Assembly: GCF_004571025.1 (NCBI RefSeq) | Contig: NZ_SPQT01000001.1 | Span: 62,001-126,000, forward strand | DNA: 64,000 bases | Source: Bradyrhizobium niftali | GTDB lineage: Bacteria > Pseudomonadota > Alphaproteobacteria > Rhizobiales > Xanthobacteraceae | Direction: 5' to 3' | In this document: positions 51,929 through 60,062 of the stretch, piece by piece | Position numbering within the stretch: position 1 is the stretch's first letter | Layout of the letters: each line of letters opens with the position of its first letter | The notes under the pieces: model-generated | What the model was told of the DNA's origin: nothing | Databases searched by the model: none | The model's input: the letters and a program-made list of their open reading frames with translations, nothing else | Made by a program: the position numbers and the translations under genes

Positions 51929-53506
51929 CTAATTCACCCTTCTATCCTTCCCCGCCCAGTCCGGCTCGCGCAGCTGCCGCCGCAGGATCTTGCCTGAGGG
52001 ATTGCGCGGCAGCGCCGGCAGGAACTCCACGCTTTTCGGCGTCTTGAACCCGGCGATGCGTTCGCGGGTAAAGTTGATGATGTCGGTGGCGCTCGCCTGC
52101 TTGCCGGGCTTCATGACCACCACCGCCTTCACCGCCTCGCCCCATTTGTCGTCGGGCACGCCGATCACGGCGGCTTCCGCGACGTCGGGGTGATCGCACA
52201 GCGCGCTCTCCACTTCGGCCGGATAGATGTTCTCGCCGCCGGAGATGATCATGTCCTTGATGCGGTCGTGGATGTAGAGGTAGCCATCCTCGTCCATGTA
52301 GCCGGCATCGCCGGTGCGCAGCCAGCCGTCGCCGCGCAGCGTCGATGCGGTTGCTTCCGGCAAATTCCAGTAGCCGGCCATGTTGGAGCCCGAGCGCGTT
52401 GCGATCTCGCCGACCTGGCGCGGCGGCAGCGGCTTGCCGTCCGCATCCAGGATGGCGATCTCGACACCGGGAAGCGCCTTGCCGGCCGAGCGCATCCGCT
52501 CGAGCCCTTCGACGTGATCCTCCGGCGGCAGCGCGACGATGGTGCCTGTCGTCTCGGTCATGCCGTACATCTGCACGAAGCCGCATTTGAAGACCTCGAT
52601 GCACTCCTTCAGCAGCGCCGCGGGAATCGGCGAGGCGCCGTACAGCATGTATTTCAGCCTGGAGAAATCGACTGTCTTCGCGCGCGGCTGCCGCACCACG
52701 AACTGCATCGCCGCCGGCACCATGAACAGCTTTGTGATGCCGGACTGCTCGAAGAAATCCAGCACCTTGGTCGGATCGAACTCGCGCGCGATCACGCCGC
52801 GGGCGCCGTGATAAAGGCCCATCACGCCCCAGCCGGAGCCGCCGATGTGGAAGATCGGCATCGCGACCAGCGACACGTCGTCGGTCGACCACCGGTTCCA
52901 CTCCGGCTTGTCTTCGGCATTCCCGGTCTGCACGAGGTTGAGGAAGTTCGCATGCGACAGCATCGCACCCTTCGGCTTGCCCGTTGTGCCTGAGGTATAG
53001 AGCTGGATCGCGATGTCCTTCGTGTCGATCGGTACCTTCGGATCGTCGCCGCTTTGCGCATCCCGCCAGGCCGTAAAATCCCGCCATTCCGGCGCGCCGC
53101 CTTCGGTGGTGATGATGGTGCGCACGCCGGGCAGCTGGTCCTTGATCTGCGAGACCATTGTGAGGAACTCCGGTCCCACGAACAGCACCGGCGCCTTGCA
53201 GTCGCCAACGATGAAGGCGACTTCGGGCCCGGCTAGGCGCCAGTTCACTGGCGCCATCACCACACCGGCCTTCATCGCGCCCATCAGCAGCTCGAAATAG
53301 AGGTCGCTGTTCTTGCCGAGATAGGCGATGCGCTCGCCCTTCTTCACGCCCATCGCTAGAAGCGCGTTGGCGACCTTGTTGGTCTTCACGTCGAATTCGG
53401 CAAAGCTGGTGACGCGGCCCTCGAACTCATAGGCGGTGGCGTTGCCGCGGCTCGCCGCGCGCTCGCGCACCATGTCGGCGAGATTCGCCAATGGCTGTGT
53501 GGACAT
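51929..53506 (-). CDS. Long-chain/medium-chain acyl-CoA synthetase (ANL superfamily)
   Basis: 525 aa AMP-forming ligase. P-loop-like YTSGTTGKPKGAMLSHANF at about 190-210, aromatic/acidic motif QMYGMTETTGT, GDAGYMDEDGYLYIHDRIKDM hinge with ATP-binding Asp and Arg, and the C-terminal lysine in NPSGKILRRQLRE. It forms acyl-CoA from a carboxylic acid, ATP and CoA. ATG 53506 has a strong GGGAGGA site; the 21-residue longer form from 53569 has none. It probably supplies substrate to the two ACADs nearby; chain length cannot be read. Confidence 0.92.
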   Translation of the reverse strand: MSTQPLANLADMVRERAASRGNATAYEFEGRVTSFAEFDVKTNKVANALLAMGVKKGERIAYLGKNSDLYFELLMGAMKAGVVMAPVNWRLAGPEVAFIVGDCKAPVLFVGPEFLTMVSQIKDQLPGVRTIITTEGGAPEWRDFTAWRDAQSGDDPKVPIDTKDIAIQLYTSGTTGKPKGAMLSHANFLNLVQTGNAEDKPEWNRWSTDDVSLVAMPIFHIGGSGWGVMGLYHGARGVIAREFDPTKVLDFFEQSGITKLFMVPAAMQFVVRQPRAKTVDFSRLKYMLYGASPIPAALLKECIEVFKCGFVQMYGMTETTGTIVALPPEDHVEGLERMRSAGKALPGVEIAILDADGKPLPPRQVGEIATRSGSNMAGYWNLPEATASTLRGDGWLRTGDAGYMDEDGYLYIHDRIKDMIISGGENIYPAEVESALCDHPDVAEAAVIGVPDDKWGEAVKAVVVMKPGKQASATDIINFTRERIAGFKTPKSVEFLPALPRNPSGKILRRQLREPDWAGKDRRVN

Positions 53507-53602
53507 GTTCCTCCCGTGACGTCTTGTTCTTATGCCGCGGAGTGTGGCGTCATCCGCGGGCAAAGACAATACGGGAGAGGGGACACCGCTCTCTCAACGA
53601 CG

Positions 53603-53722
53603 TCGTCTCGGCGCAGGCCGGGACCCATAACCACTGAACGCAATTTGGCGAAGACCGATCATGACCAATCTTCGCCAAACCAAATTCGGTGGCTATGGGT
53701 CCCGGCCTGCGCCGGGACGACA
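53603..53722. repeat. Intergenic palindromic repeat, family D (copy 2)
   Basis: GTCGTCTCGGCGCAGGCCGG with GACCCATAACC, ATCTTCGCCAAACCAAATTC, and CTATGGGTCCCGGCCTGCGC with CGGGACGAC. It lies between two minus-strand genes. Confidence 0.88.
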
Positions 53723-53765
53723 CCGGAATGTGAAGCGACGTCTCAAGTCTCTCGTTACAGAGAAT

Positions 53766-54638
53766 CTACCCCCGCTTCGCCCGATCCTTCTCGTTCTGCG
53801 CCATGATGCTCTCGCGCGCGGTTTTCCAGTCGTCGTCGCTCCAGTCGCGGAGCTGGTAGAAGTTGCCGCCCATGGCGAGCGCCTGGGCGCCATCCATGGC
53901 GATGGTCTCGCCGGAGATCCAGTCGCAGCCGCCGGAGATCAGGAACACGGCGACGTTCTGCAATTCCTCCATGGTGCCGACACGGCCCATCGGGTTCATC
54001 GCCTTGGTGCGCGCGCCGGCCTCGTCGCCCGGCTTGATCCGCTTGCTCATGCCCTCGGTCGGGATCTCGCCGGGCGCGATGGTGTTGAGGCGGATGCCGT
54101 AGCGGCCCCATTCGGTCGCAAGCGACATCGTCATGGCGTGGATCGCCGACTTGCTCATCGCCGACGGCACCACATAGGGCGAGCCGTTGCGCACCCAGGT
54201 CGTGGTGATCGAGACGACGTTGCCCGGCTGCTTCAAGGCGATCCAGCGCTTGCCGACCGCATGCGTCACGTAGAACGTGCCGTGCATGACGATGTTGGCG
54301 ACGGCGTCGAACCCGCGCGGCGACAGCTCCTCGGTGCGCGAGATGAAATTGCCGGCGGCGTTGTTGATGAGGTCGGTGAGGGGCGCTTCGCGAAAGATGT
54401 TTTCGATCATCTCCTCGACCGCGAGCGCGTTGCGGATGTCGACGCCGTGGCTGGTGACGCGTCCGCCATGGAGATCCATCAGCTCGGTCGCGGTCTCGTC
54501 GCACACGATCTTGCGCCGGCCGCAGATGTGCACTTCGGCGCCGAGCTGGAGGAAGCGCGCCGCCATCGACTTGCCGAGCCCGGTGCCACCACCGGTGACA
54601 AGGATGTTCCTGCCGGCCAGAAGATTTTCCTTGAACAT
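53766..54638 (-). CDS. SDR-type 2,4-dienoyl-CoA reductase-like protein
   Basis: 290 aa SDR. Cofactor motif TGGGTGLGKSMA (about 16-27) and NNAAGNF (DECR-style NNAG variant). The active-site region VVSITTTWVRNGSPYVVPSA then MSKSAIHAM closely follows mitochondrial 2,4-dienoyl-CoA reductase, in which the classical YxxxK Tyr is replaced and the Lys kept. It would reduce 2,4-dienoyl-CoA with NADPH for breakdown of unsaturated fatty acids. Its place beside acyl-CoA ligase and crotonase genes fits. A general SDR of unknown substrate is the alternative. Confidence 0.87.
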   Translation of the reverse strand: MFKENLLAGRNILVTGGGTGLGKSMAARFLQLGAEVHICGRRKIVCDETATELMDLHGGRVTSHGVDIRNALAVEEMIENIFREAPLTDLINNAAGNFISRTEELSPRGFDAVANIVMHGTFYVTHAVGKRWIALKQPGNVVSITTTWVRNGSPYVVPSAMSKSAIHAMTMSLATEWGRYGIRLNTIAPGEIPTEGMSKRIKPGDEAGARTKAMNPMGRVGTMEELQNVAVFLISGGCDWISGETIAMDGAQALAMGGNFYQLRDWSDDDWKTARESIMAQNEKDRAKRG

Positions 54639-54743
54639 GGCTGTTTCTCCCGTACGGATTGTCAGTTAATTGGTCGATTGACTAAATCCGGCCGCAGGCT
54701 TCCTGTAAAGCGGCACTGAACAAGAACAGGGGAGAATTCATCC

Positions 54744-55553
54744 ATGGAAGAGCGCGTCTCGATCTCGATCTCGGAAGGCGTCGCCGACGTGCGCCTGGTG
54801 CGCGCGGACAAGATGAACGCGCTCGATCAGGCCATGTTCGAGGCCCTTGTTGCCGCAACGGACCGGCTTTCGAAGGACAAAAGCGTGCGTGTCGTCGTGC
54901 TCTCGGGCGAAGGCCGGGCCTTCTGCGCCGGCCTCGACATGGGGCGTTTTGCCGCCATGAAGGAGAAGGGCGGCAACGGAATTCCGGGTGGCGAAAATCG
55001 CGATCTCACCAAGCGCACGCACGGCCAGGCGAACTTCCCGCAACAGGCGGTATGGGGATGGCGTCAGCTTCCGGTGCCGGTGATTGCGGCCGTGCACGGC
55101 GTCGCCTTCGGTGGCGGCTTCCAGCTCTCGCTCGGCGCCGACATGCGCTTTCTCTCGCTCGATGCGCGGATGTCGGTGATGGAGATCAAATGGGGCCTCG
55201 TCCCTGATATGGCGGGCACGCCGATCCTGGCCAGTCTCGTGCGCGACGACATCCTGCGCGATCTCACCTACACCGGCCGTATCTTCTCCGCGCAGGAGGC
55301 GATGACCTATGGCCTCGCCACGCGCATCTGCGATGATCCTCGCGCCGCAGCGCTCGACGTCGCGCGCGAGATCGCCGGCAAGAGCCCCGATGCGATCCGT
55401 GCCGCCAAGCGTCTGCTCAACAATCTCTCGGTCGATCCGGGCCCGGCGCTGCTTGCCGAGTCGGTCGAGCAGCAGAAGCTGATCGGCAGCGCGAACCAGA
55501 CCGAGGCGGTGCGCGCCAATCTGGAAAAGCGCGCGCCGAAATATGTGGATTAG
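54744..55553 (+). CDS. Crotonase/enoyl-CoA hydratase family protein
   Basis: 269 aa. Oxyanion-hole segments SGEGRAFCAGLDMGRF and HGVAFGGGFQLSLGADMRF. The catalytic loop VMEIKWGLVPDMAGTPIL carries Asp rather than the second Glu, resembling isomerase-type crotonases. The C-terminal EKRAPKYVD is typical. ATG 54744, divergent from the DECR-like SDR by 105 bp. It acts on an enoyl-CoA; the exact reaction is uncertain. Confidence 0.92.
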   Translation: MEERVSISISEGVADVRLVRADKMNALDQAMFEALVAATDRLSKDKSVRVVVLSGEGRAFCAGLDMGRFAAMKEKGGNGIPGGENRDLTKRTHGQANFPQQAVWGWRQLPVPVIAAVHGVAFGGGFQLSLGADMRFLSLDARMSVMEIKWGLVPDMAGTPILASLVRDDILRDLTYTGRIFSAQEAMTYGLATRICDDPRAAALDVAREIAGKSPDAIRAAKRLLNNLSVDPGPALLAESVEQQKLIGSANQTEAVRANLEKRAPKYVD

Positions 55554-55561
55554 TAACTCCC

Positions 55562-55661
55562 CGTCATTCCGGGGCGATGCGTAGCATCGAGCCCGGAATC
55601 CAGAACCACGATCGGGAGTATGGATTCCGGGCCTGCGCCTTCGGCGCATCCCGGAATGACG
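55562..55661. repeat. Intergenic palindromic repeat, family C (copy 3)
   Basis: CGTCATTCCGGGGCGATGCG...GCCCGGAATCCAGAA at the left and GGATTCCGGGCCTGCGCC...CATCCCGGAATGACG at the right. It lies between two plus-strand genes, which argues against a purely terminator role. Confidence 0.87.
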
Positions 55662-55711
55662 ACCGCGGGTGTGGCTACAGTTTTGAACCGACGAAAGATC
55701 GGAAAACAACA

Positions 55712-57256
55712 ATGAGCGAAACGTCCCAATTCCTCGGCATCGTCTCCGGCGAGCGCCGCCGTGCCCACGCCGCAGTCGCTGACCGTGCCGACCGCATCGC
55801 GAGTGGCCTCAGCAAGATCGGCGTCCGCCAAGGCGATTGCGTCTGCATGCTGATGCGCAACGACATTGCCTTCCTCGAGGCCGCTTACGCCGCGATGCGG
55901 CTCGGGGCCTATGGCGTGCCGATCAACTGGCACTTCAAGCCGGAGGAGATCAACTACATCCTTGGCGATACCGGCACGTCCGTCCTGATTGGTCATGCCG
56001 ACATGCTGCACGCCCTGCGCGATGCGATTCCCAAGGGTGTCACCGTGCTCAGCGTGCCGACGCCGCCGGAGATCCTGTCCAGTTACAAGATCGATCCGGA
56101 TATTCTCGCGCCGCCGAATTTCGCGATCGAATTCGAGACATGGCTCGCGCAGCATCAGCCTTATGACGGCCCAATCGTGCCGCAGCCGATGAACATGATC
56201 TACACGTCAGGCACGACCGGCCACCCCAAGGGCGTACGGCGCAATGCGCCGACGCCGGAGCAAGCGGCTGCCGGCGAGCGCATGCGCGCGATGATCTACG
56301 GTCTGAAGCCCGGCGCCCGCGCGATCTTGCCGGGCCCGCTTTATCACTCCGCGCCGAACTCGTTCGGCATCCGCGCCGGCAAGCTCGGCGGCGCGCTGGT
56401 GCTGATGCCGCGCTTCGAGGCGGAAGAGTTTCTGGAGCTGATCGAGCGCTACAAGATCGACACCATCTTCATGGTGCCGACCATGTTCATCCGCCTGATG
56501 AAGCTGCCGGAGGCGGTGCGCAAGAAGTACGACGTCTCCTCGCTGCGCCATATCATCCACGCCGCAGCGCCTTGCCCGGCCGATGTCAAGCGCGCCATGA
56601 TCGAGTGGTGGGGGCCGGTGATCTACGAATTCTACGGCTCGACCGAATCCAGCGCCGTCACCTTTGCGACCTCCGAGGACGCGCTGAAGAAGCCCGGCAC
56701 CGTCGGCAAGATTTCCCCCGGTGCCGAGTTGCGCTTCCTCAGTGAGGACGGCCGCGCGCTGGGCGTGGGCGAGATCGGCGAGATCTATTCCCGCATGGCT
56801 GAACTTGCCGATTTCACCTACCACAACAAGCCGGAGAAGCGCGCCGAGATCGACCGCGACGGCTTCATCACCTCCGGCGACGTCGGCTACATCGACGAAG
56901 ACGGCTACGTCTTCATCTGCGATCGCAAGCGCGACATGGTGATCTCGGGCGGCGTCAACATCTATCCGGCCGAGATTGAATCCGTGCTGCACGCCGTGCC
57001 CGGCGTGCATGATTGCGCCGTGTTCGGCATCCCCGACGCGGAGTTCGGCGAGGCATTGATGGCGGTGGTCGAGCCGCAGGCCGGCGTCACGCTCGATGCC
57101 GCCGATGTCCGCGCGCGACTGAAGACCTCGCTCGCCGACTACAAGGTGCCCAAGCACATCGAGATCCGGACCGGGCTGCCGCGCGAAGACTCCGGCAAGA
57201 TCTTCAAGCGCCGCCTGCGCGATCCCTATTGGGAGCAGGCGGGCCGCAAGATCTGA
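55712..57256 (+). CDS. Acyl-CoA synthetase (ANL superfamily)
   Basis: 514 aa. ATP-binding motif YTSGTTGHPKGVRRN, acidic motif EFYGSTESSAVTF, GDVGYIDEDGYVFICDRKRDM hinge and the C-terminal LPREDSGKIFKRRLRD with the adenylation Lys. The N-terminus is slightly short for the family, beginning MSETSQFLGIVSGERRR. The start at 55712 is preferred because upstream in-frame codons fall in a family C repeat. It activates a carboxylic acid to its CoA thioester. It is followed by a crotonase on the same strand. Confidence 0.92.
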   Translation: MSETSQFLGIVSGERRRAHAAVADRADRIASGLSKIGVRQGDCVCMLMRNDIAFLEAAYAAMRLGAYGVPINWHFKPEEINYILGDTGTSVLIGHADMLHALRDAIPKGVTVLSVPTPPEILSSYKIDPDILAPPNFAIEFETWLAQHQPYDGPIVPQPMNMIYTSGTTGHPKGVRRNAPTPEQAAAGERMRAMIYGLKPGARAILPGPLYHSAPNSFGIRAGKLGGALVLMPRFEAEEFLELIERYKIDTIFMVPTMFIRLMKLPEAVRKKYDVSSLRHIIHAAAPCPADVKRAMIEWWGPVIYEFYGSTESSAVTFATSEDALKKPGTVGKISPGAELRFLSEDGRALGVGEIGEIYSRMAELADFTYHNKPEKRAEIDRDGFITSGDVGYIDEDGYVFICDRKRDMVISGGVNIYPAEIESVLHAVPGVHDCAVFGIPDAEFGEALMAVVEPQAGVTLDAADVRARLKTSLADYKVPKHIEIRTGLPREDSGKIFKRRLRDPYWEQAGRKI

Positions 57257-57263
57257 CAGTTCA

Positions 57264-57339
57264 TAGCCCGGGTGAGCGAAGCGATACCCGGGAAGGTGAG
57301 AGTAAAGTCCCGGATGTCGCTTCGCTCATCCGGGCTACA
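57264..57339. repeat. Intergenic palindromic repeat, family G (copy 2)
   Basis: TAGCCCGGGTGAGCGAAGCG with ATACCCGGGA at the left and TCCCGGATGTCGCTTCGCTC with ATCCGGGCTA at the right. It lies between two plus-strand genes, just before the crotonase ribosome site. Confidence 0.85.
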
Positions 57340-57353
57340 AAGTGGGGACTTCC

Positions 57354-58163
57354 ATGAGCGACGCAGCAGGCGCAGACAAGACACAAGAAGTCCTCTACGA
57401 GGTCGCCGACCATATCGCGACCATCACGTTGAATGCGCCGGAGCGCATGAATACGATCTCCGGGCCGATGCTGAACGATCTGGCGCGGCTGCTAACCGAG
57501 GCCAATGAGGACAAGAACGTCCGTGTCGTGATCCTCACCGGCAAGGGGCGGGCATTCTGCGCGGGTCTCGACCTGCGCAAGGAGCGCGACGGCAATGGCC
57601 TCAGCGCGGCGTCCTCTCCGACCACGATCAACCTGCGCAACACGCCGCCGACGGTCTTGCAGGCGATGGACAAGCCGACCATCTGCGCCGTCAACGGCGG
57701 CGCCGCCGGCTACGGCATGGACACCGCGCTCGGCTGCGACATCCGCATCATGGCGGAATCCGCAAAACTCGCGGCCGCCTTCGTCAAGCGCGGCGTGGTG
57801 CCGGAGTCCGGCGGCACCTGGCTGTTGCCGCGCATGCTCGGTTGGGCCAAGGCCTCCGAGCTGATTTTCACCGGCCGCACGCTGAGCGCACGCGAGTGCC
57901 TGGAATGGGGCCTTGCCAATGAGGTCGTGCCGGACGCCGACTTGATGAACCGCGCCACTGCGATTGCCCGCGAAATCGCCGCCAATGCGCCGCTCGCGGT
58001 GCAGGCCTCCAAGCGCATGATGCGGATGGGCCTCAACGAAAACTTCTCCGACCACGTCCACCACGTCTATCTTCAGCTCCTGCCGCTATTTAAGACGCAG
58101 GACATGGCCGAGGGCATGAAGGCCTTCATGGAGAAGCGCGAGCCGAAATTCGAGGGGCGGTAG
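57354..58163 (+). CDS. Enoyl-CoA hydratase-related protein
   Basis: 269 aa crotonase. Oxyanion-hole stretches TGKGRAFCAGLDLRKE and NGGAAGYGMDTALGCDIR. Active-site loop RGVVPESGGTWLLPRMLG with Glu in the position that is Asp in the crotonase at 47090; C-terminal FMEKREPKFEGR. ATG 57354 follows GGGGA and yields MSDAAGADKTQ; ATG 57342 is a less likely alternative. Downstream of the acyl-CoA synthetase. It is the last gene of the acyl-CoA island. Confidence 0.92.
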   Translation: MSDAAGADKTQEVLYEVADHIATITLNAPERMNTISGPMLNDLARLLTEANEDKNVRVVILTGKGRAFCAGLDLRKERDGNGLSAASSPTTINLRNTPPTVLQAMDKPTICAVNGGAAGYGMDTALGCDIRIMAESAKLAAAFVKRGVVPESGGTWLLPRMLGWAKASELIFTGRTLSARECLEWGLANEVVPDADLMNRATAIAREIAANAPLAVQASKRMMRMGLNENFSDHVHHVYLQLLPLFKTQDMAEGMKAFMEKREPKFEGR

Positions 58164-58251
58164 GCGCATCCTGTTTGCGCGTATCGGGGCGTCTTAGCAC
58201 GGACAGATTTCGATCCTATATAGACGGGGTCACTGACCTCCGGATCATCCC

Positions 58252-58656
58252 ATGACCCCCGTTTCCATTCTCCTCAACATCCTCTGGATCCTCATCGGCG
58301 GCGCCTGGATGGCGTTCGGCTGGCTGGTCGCGGCGGTCATCATGGCCGTCACCATCATCGGCCTGCCCTGGGCGCGGGCGGCGTTCAACATCGCCGTCTA
58401 TACGCTGCTGCCGTTCGGCTCGAAGGCGGTCAGCCGCTACGAAGTCACTGGCATGAGCGATATCGGCACCGGCCCGCTCGGGGTGATCGGCAACATCATC
58501 TGGTTCGTGCTGGCCGGCTGGTGGCTGGCGCTCGGCCACCTCGTGACCGCGCTGGTCCTCGCGATCACCATCATCGGCATTCCCTTCGCCTGGGCTCATT
58601 TGAAGCTCGCGGGCATCGCGCTCTGGCCGATCGGCAAGGTGATCGTGCCGGCTTAG
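58252..58656 (+). CDS. YccF-family inner membrane protein
   Basis: 134 aa made of two tandem, similar halves: NILWILIGGAWMAFGWLVAA...TIIGLPWARAAF and NIIWFVLAGWWLALGHLVTA...TIIGIPFAWAHL. Each half has two hydrophobic segments, so four membrane passes in all. This internal duplication is the YccF (DUF307) pattern. The function is unknown. ATG 58252 begins TPVSILLN. It stands alone between the acyl-CoA island and a repeat. Confidence 0.9.
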   Translation: MTPVSILLNILWILIGGAWMAFGWLVAAVIMAVTIIGLPWARAAFNIAVYTLLPFGSKAVSRYEVTGMSDIGTGPLGVIGNIIWFVLAGWWLALGHLVTALVLAITIIGIPFAWAHLKLAGIALWPIGKVIVPA

Positions 58657-58666
58657 GGCGAACTCG

Positions 58667-58754
58667 CAGGATGGGTAGAGCGCCAGCGAAACCCATCAAG
58701 CCGTCCGGCGATGACGAAGCATGATGGGTTTCGCAAGGGCTCAACCGATCCTGC
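58667..58754. repeat. Imperfect inverted repeat after the YccF gene
   Basis: CAGGATGGGTAGAGCGCCAG...CGAAACCCATCA and TGATGGGTTTCGCAAGGGCT...CAACCGATCCTGCG pair as an inverted repeat of about 88 bp. It is similar in design to family E but different in sequence; only this copy is seen. Confidence 0.7.
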
Positions 58755-58783
58755 GCGTGCTGCGCTTTCAGCGTCCCTTCAGT

Positions 58784-59212
58784 TCATCTCACACCCTGGG
58801 GCGGCCAAATTTGGAAAGCACGCGGAAACAACGGATATGATCGGCTGCCATGTCCAACGTGAAGTCGGCCCGTGACCCCATTGATCCGAATGTTGCCCCA
58901 AGCGCTCAAAGTAAGAACGCACTCTGACCAGAGACGTTCGATTTCTCCGGCTCTGCGCGATGCGAGGGCCTTACTATAGCGTTCGACGAGATCAGGGCGC
59001 TCCCTTGCGATCCCCTGAAGTGCGTCGGTCAACTCATTGATGACAATTGGATCGTGACCGGCGTCTCGAAGACAAGCAAGCACTATGCCCATGAAGTCTG
59101 TCATCGAACCGTAAAAGTGTGCAGAGGAATTGCTCGAAGTATTGCCCACGCTACCGCTGGCTGCAAGCTCCGCAATCGGCCTGGGGGCGACTTGCACGAA
59201 TATCGGCTTCAT
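58784..59212 (-). CDS. Hypothetical protein
   Basis: 142 aa, no recognised family. It has a Ser/Gly-rich N-terminal part (SGSVGNTSSNSSAH), a helical middle (FMGIVLACLRDAGHDPIVIN, then ERPDLVERYSKALASRRAGE) and a basic aromatic C-terminus (RSYPLFPRAFQIWPP). No signal peptide or clear membrane segment. Codon third positions look less GC-rich than in neighbouring genes, hinting at later acquisition or weak selection. GAGGGG lies very close (2 bp) to the ATG at 59212. It may be a real lineage-specific gene or a chance frame; it is convergent with yccF. Confidence 0.45.
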   Translation of the reverse strand: MKPIFVQVAPRPIAELAASGSVGNTSSNSSAHFYGSMTDFMGIVLACLRDAGHDPIVINELTDALQGIARERPDLVERYSKALASRRAGEIERLWSECVLTLSAWGNIRINGVTGRLHVGHGSRSYPLFPRAFQIWPPQGVR

Positions 59213-60062
59213 CGCCCCTCACAGTGCCAGAGCTGACTCGCGCTCACGCGCCTTGCGCACACAATTCCTCGCGTTGTCCGACAGGCAAAACACGCCACAT
59301 GCAGGTCAAGGCATAGGTCCGCAGATATTCTGATTGACCGAATTCATAACTTCGGTTAAACCGCAAGCCATCCCAGCCCGCCAAAGGGGCGTTTCGCGAT
59401 CGTCACGATACGTGAGCCGGGATGCGATGGACGCGGCAGCGCCGGCGCGTGACGGATGGCAGGGCGGGCTACGCCTGTGAGCCATTGCGATCCGCGGATC
59501 GACACGGCGCGGTCACTGCGTCTCACTTCGGCTTCGGGGGCGAGCACGCGCGAGCTTCCGGATGTCCGGGGAGGGACGTCCGCGGACGGCAAAAGCGTGT
59601 GGTCCTGACGCCCGGGGTCTGTGCGTCAAGGCTTGCGGTGGTGTGAGCTGCCCGACCGGGTGGCGCATCGGTCAGCCGCAAGGCGACGGGGGCAATAGTG
59701 CATCGCTCCCCGGGGAGAGCGCGCCATAAGCCGTAAAACCATTGCGCAGGGAAGGCCGGGATGTCCCGGCATCACCTGTGGTCACCCCGCGTGCGTTTCC
59801 CGCGTGCGGACCCTGGGTGCCAGCCGGCGCCCGGCCTTCCCTGCGCCCTTTCTTCTCGACGAGGGCGAAACGGACACCAAAAGCTCGGGCGCCTGCGCCG
59901 CGAGAGCGCGGACGTGCGTGTGCGCCCGTCAGCAAGGCGTAGTCCAGCCCACGATCGCTGATGTTGCCGCGCCGCCCCCAACTTCACCTTGCGCTGCGGC
60001 AAAAAACTTGCACACTCGGCTGAGCCGGGCAGTCAAGCGAGCTCGAACCAGGGGAGCGAGCC
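59213..60062. other. 850-bp stretch without a supported gene, upstream of ppc
   Basis: No reading frame here has family features or suitable codon use; several short frames on both strands overlap each other. The first part (59213-59400) is comparatively AT-rich. The rest contains a dense, GC-rich region with a 17-bp perfect inverted repeat (59744-59846). The last 60 bp carry GGGGAGCG as ribosome site for ppc, so its promoter probably lies around 59950-60040. Confidence 0.6.
59744..59846. repeat. Long inverted repeat with 17-bp arms
   Basis: GCGCAGGGAAGGCCGGG (59744-59760) and CCCGGCCTTCCCTGCGC (59830-59846) are perfect inverted arms enclosing 69 bases. The preceding text GCGCCATAAGCCGTAAAACC and the arms resemble an element I recall as frequently repeated in Bradyrhizobium and Rhodopseudomonas genomes, where it often yields spurious small protein calls; that is memory, not a search. 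It may be a mobile-element remnant or a structured RNA. Confidence 0.75.

Noticed and set aside
55577..55711. N-terminal extension of the acyl-CoA synthetase
   Set aside because: It begins inside a family C repeat and has no counterpart in ANL enzymes.
44073..58163. Phenylacetate (paa) or benzoyl-CoA degradation cluster
   Set aside because: PaaG-like crotonases are present, but there are no Paa oxygenase subunits, PaaZ, PaaK-specific features or ring-reducing enzymes.
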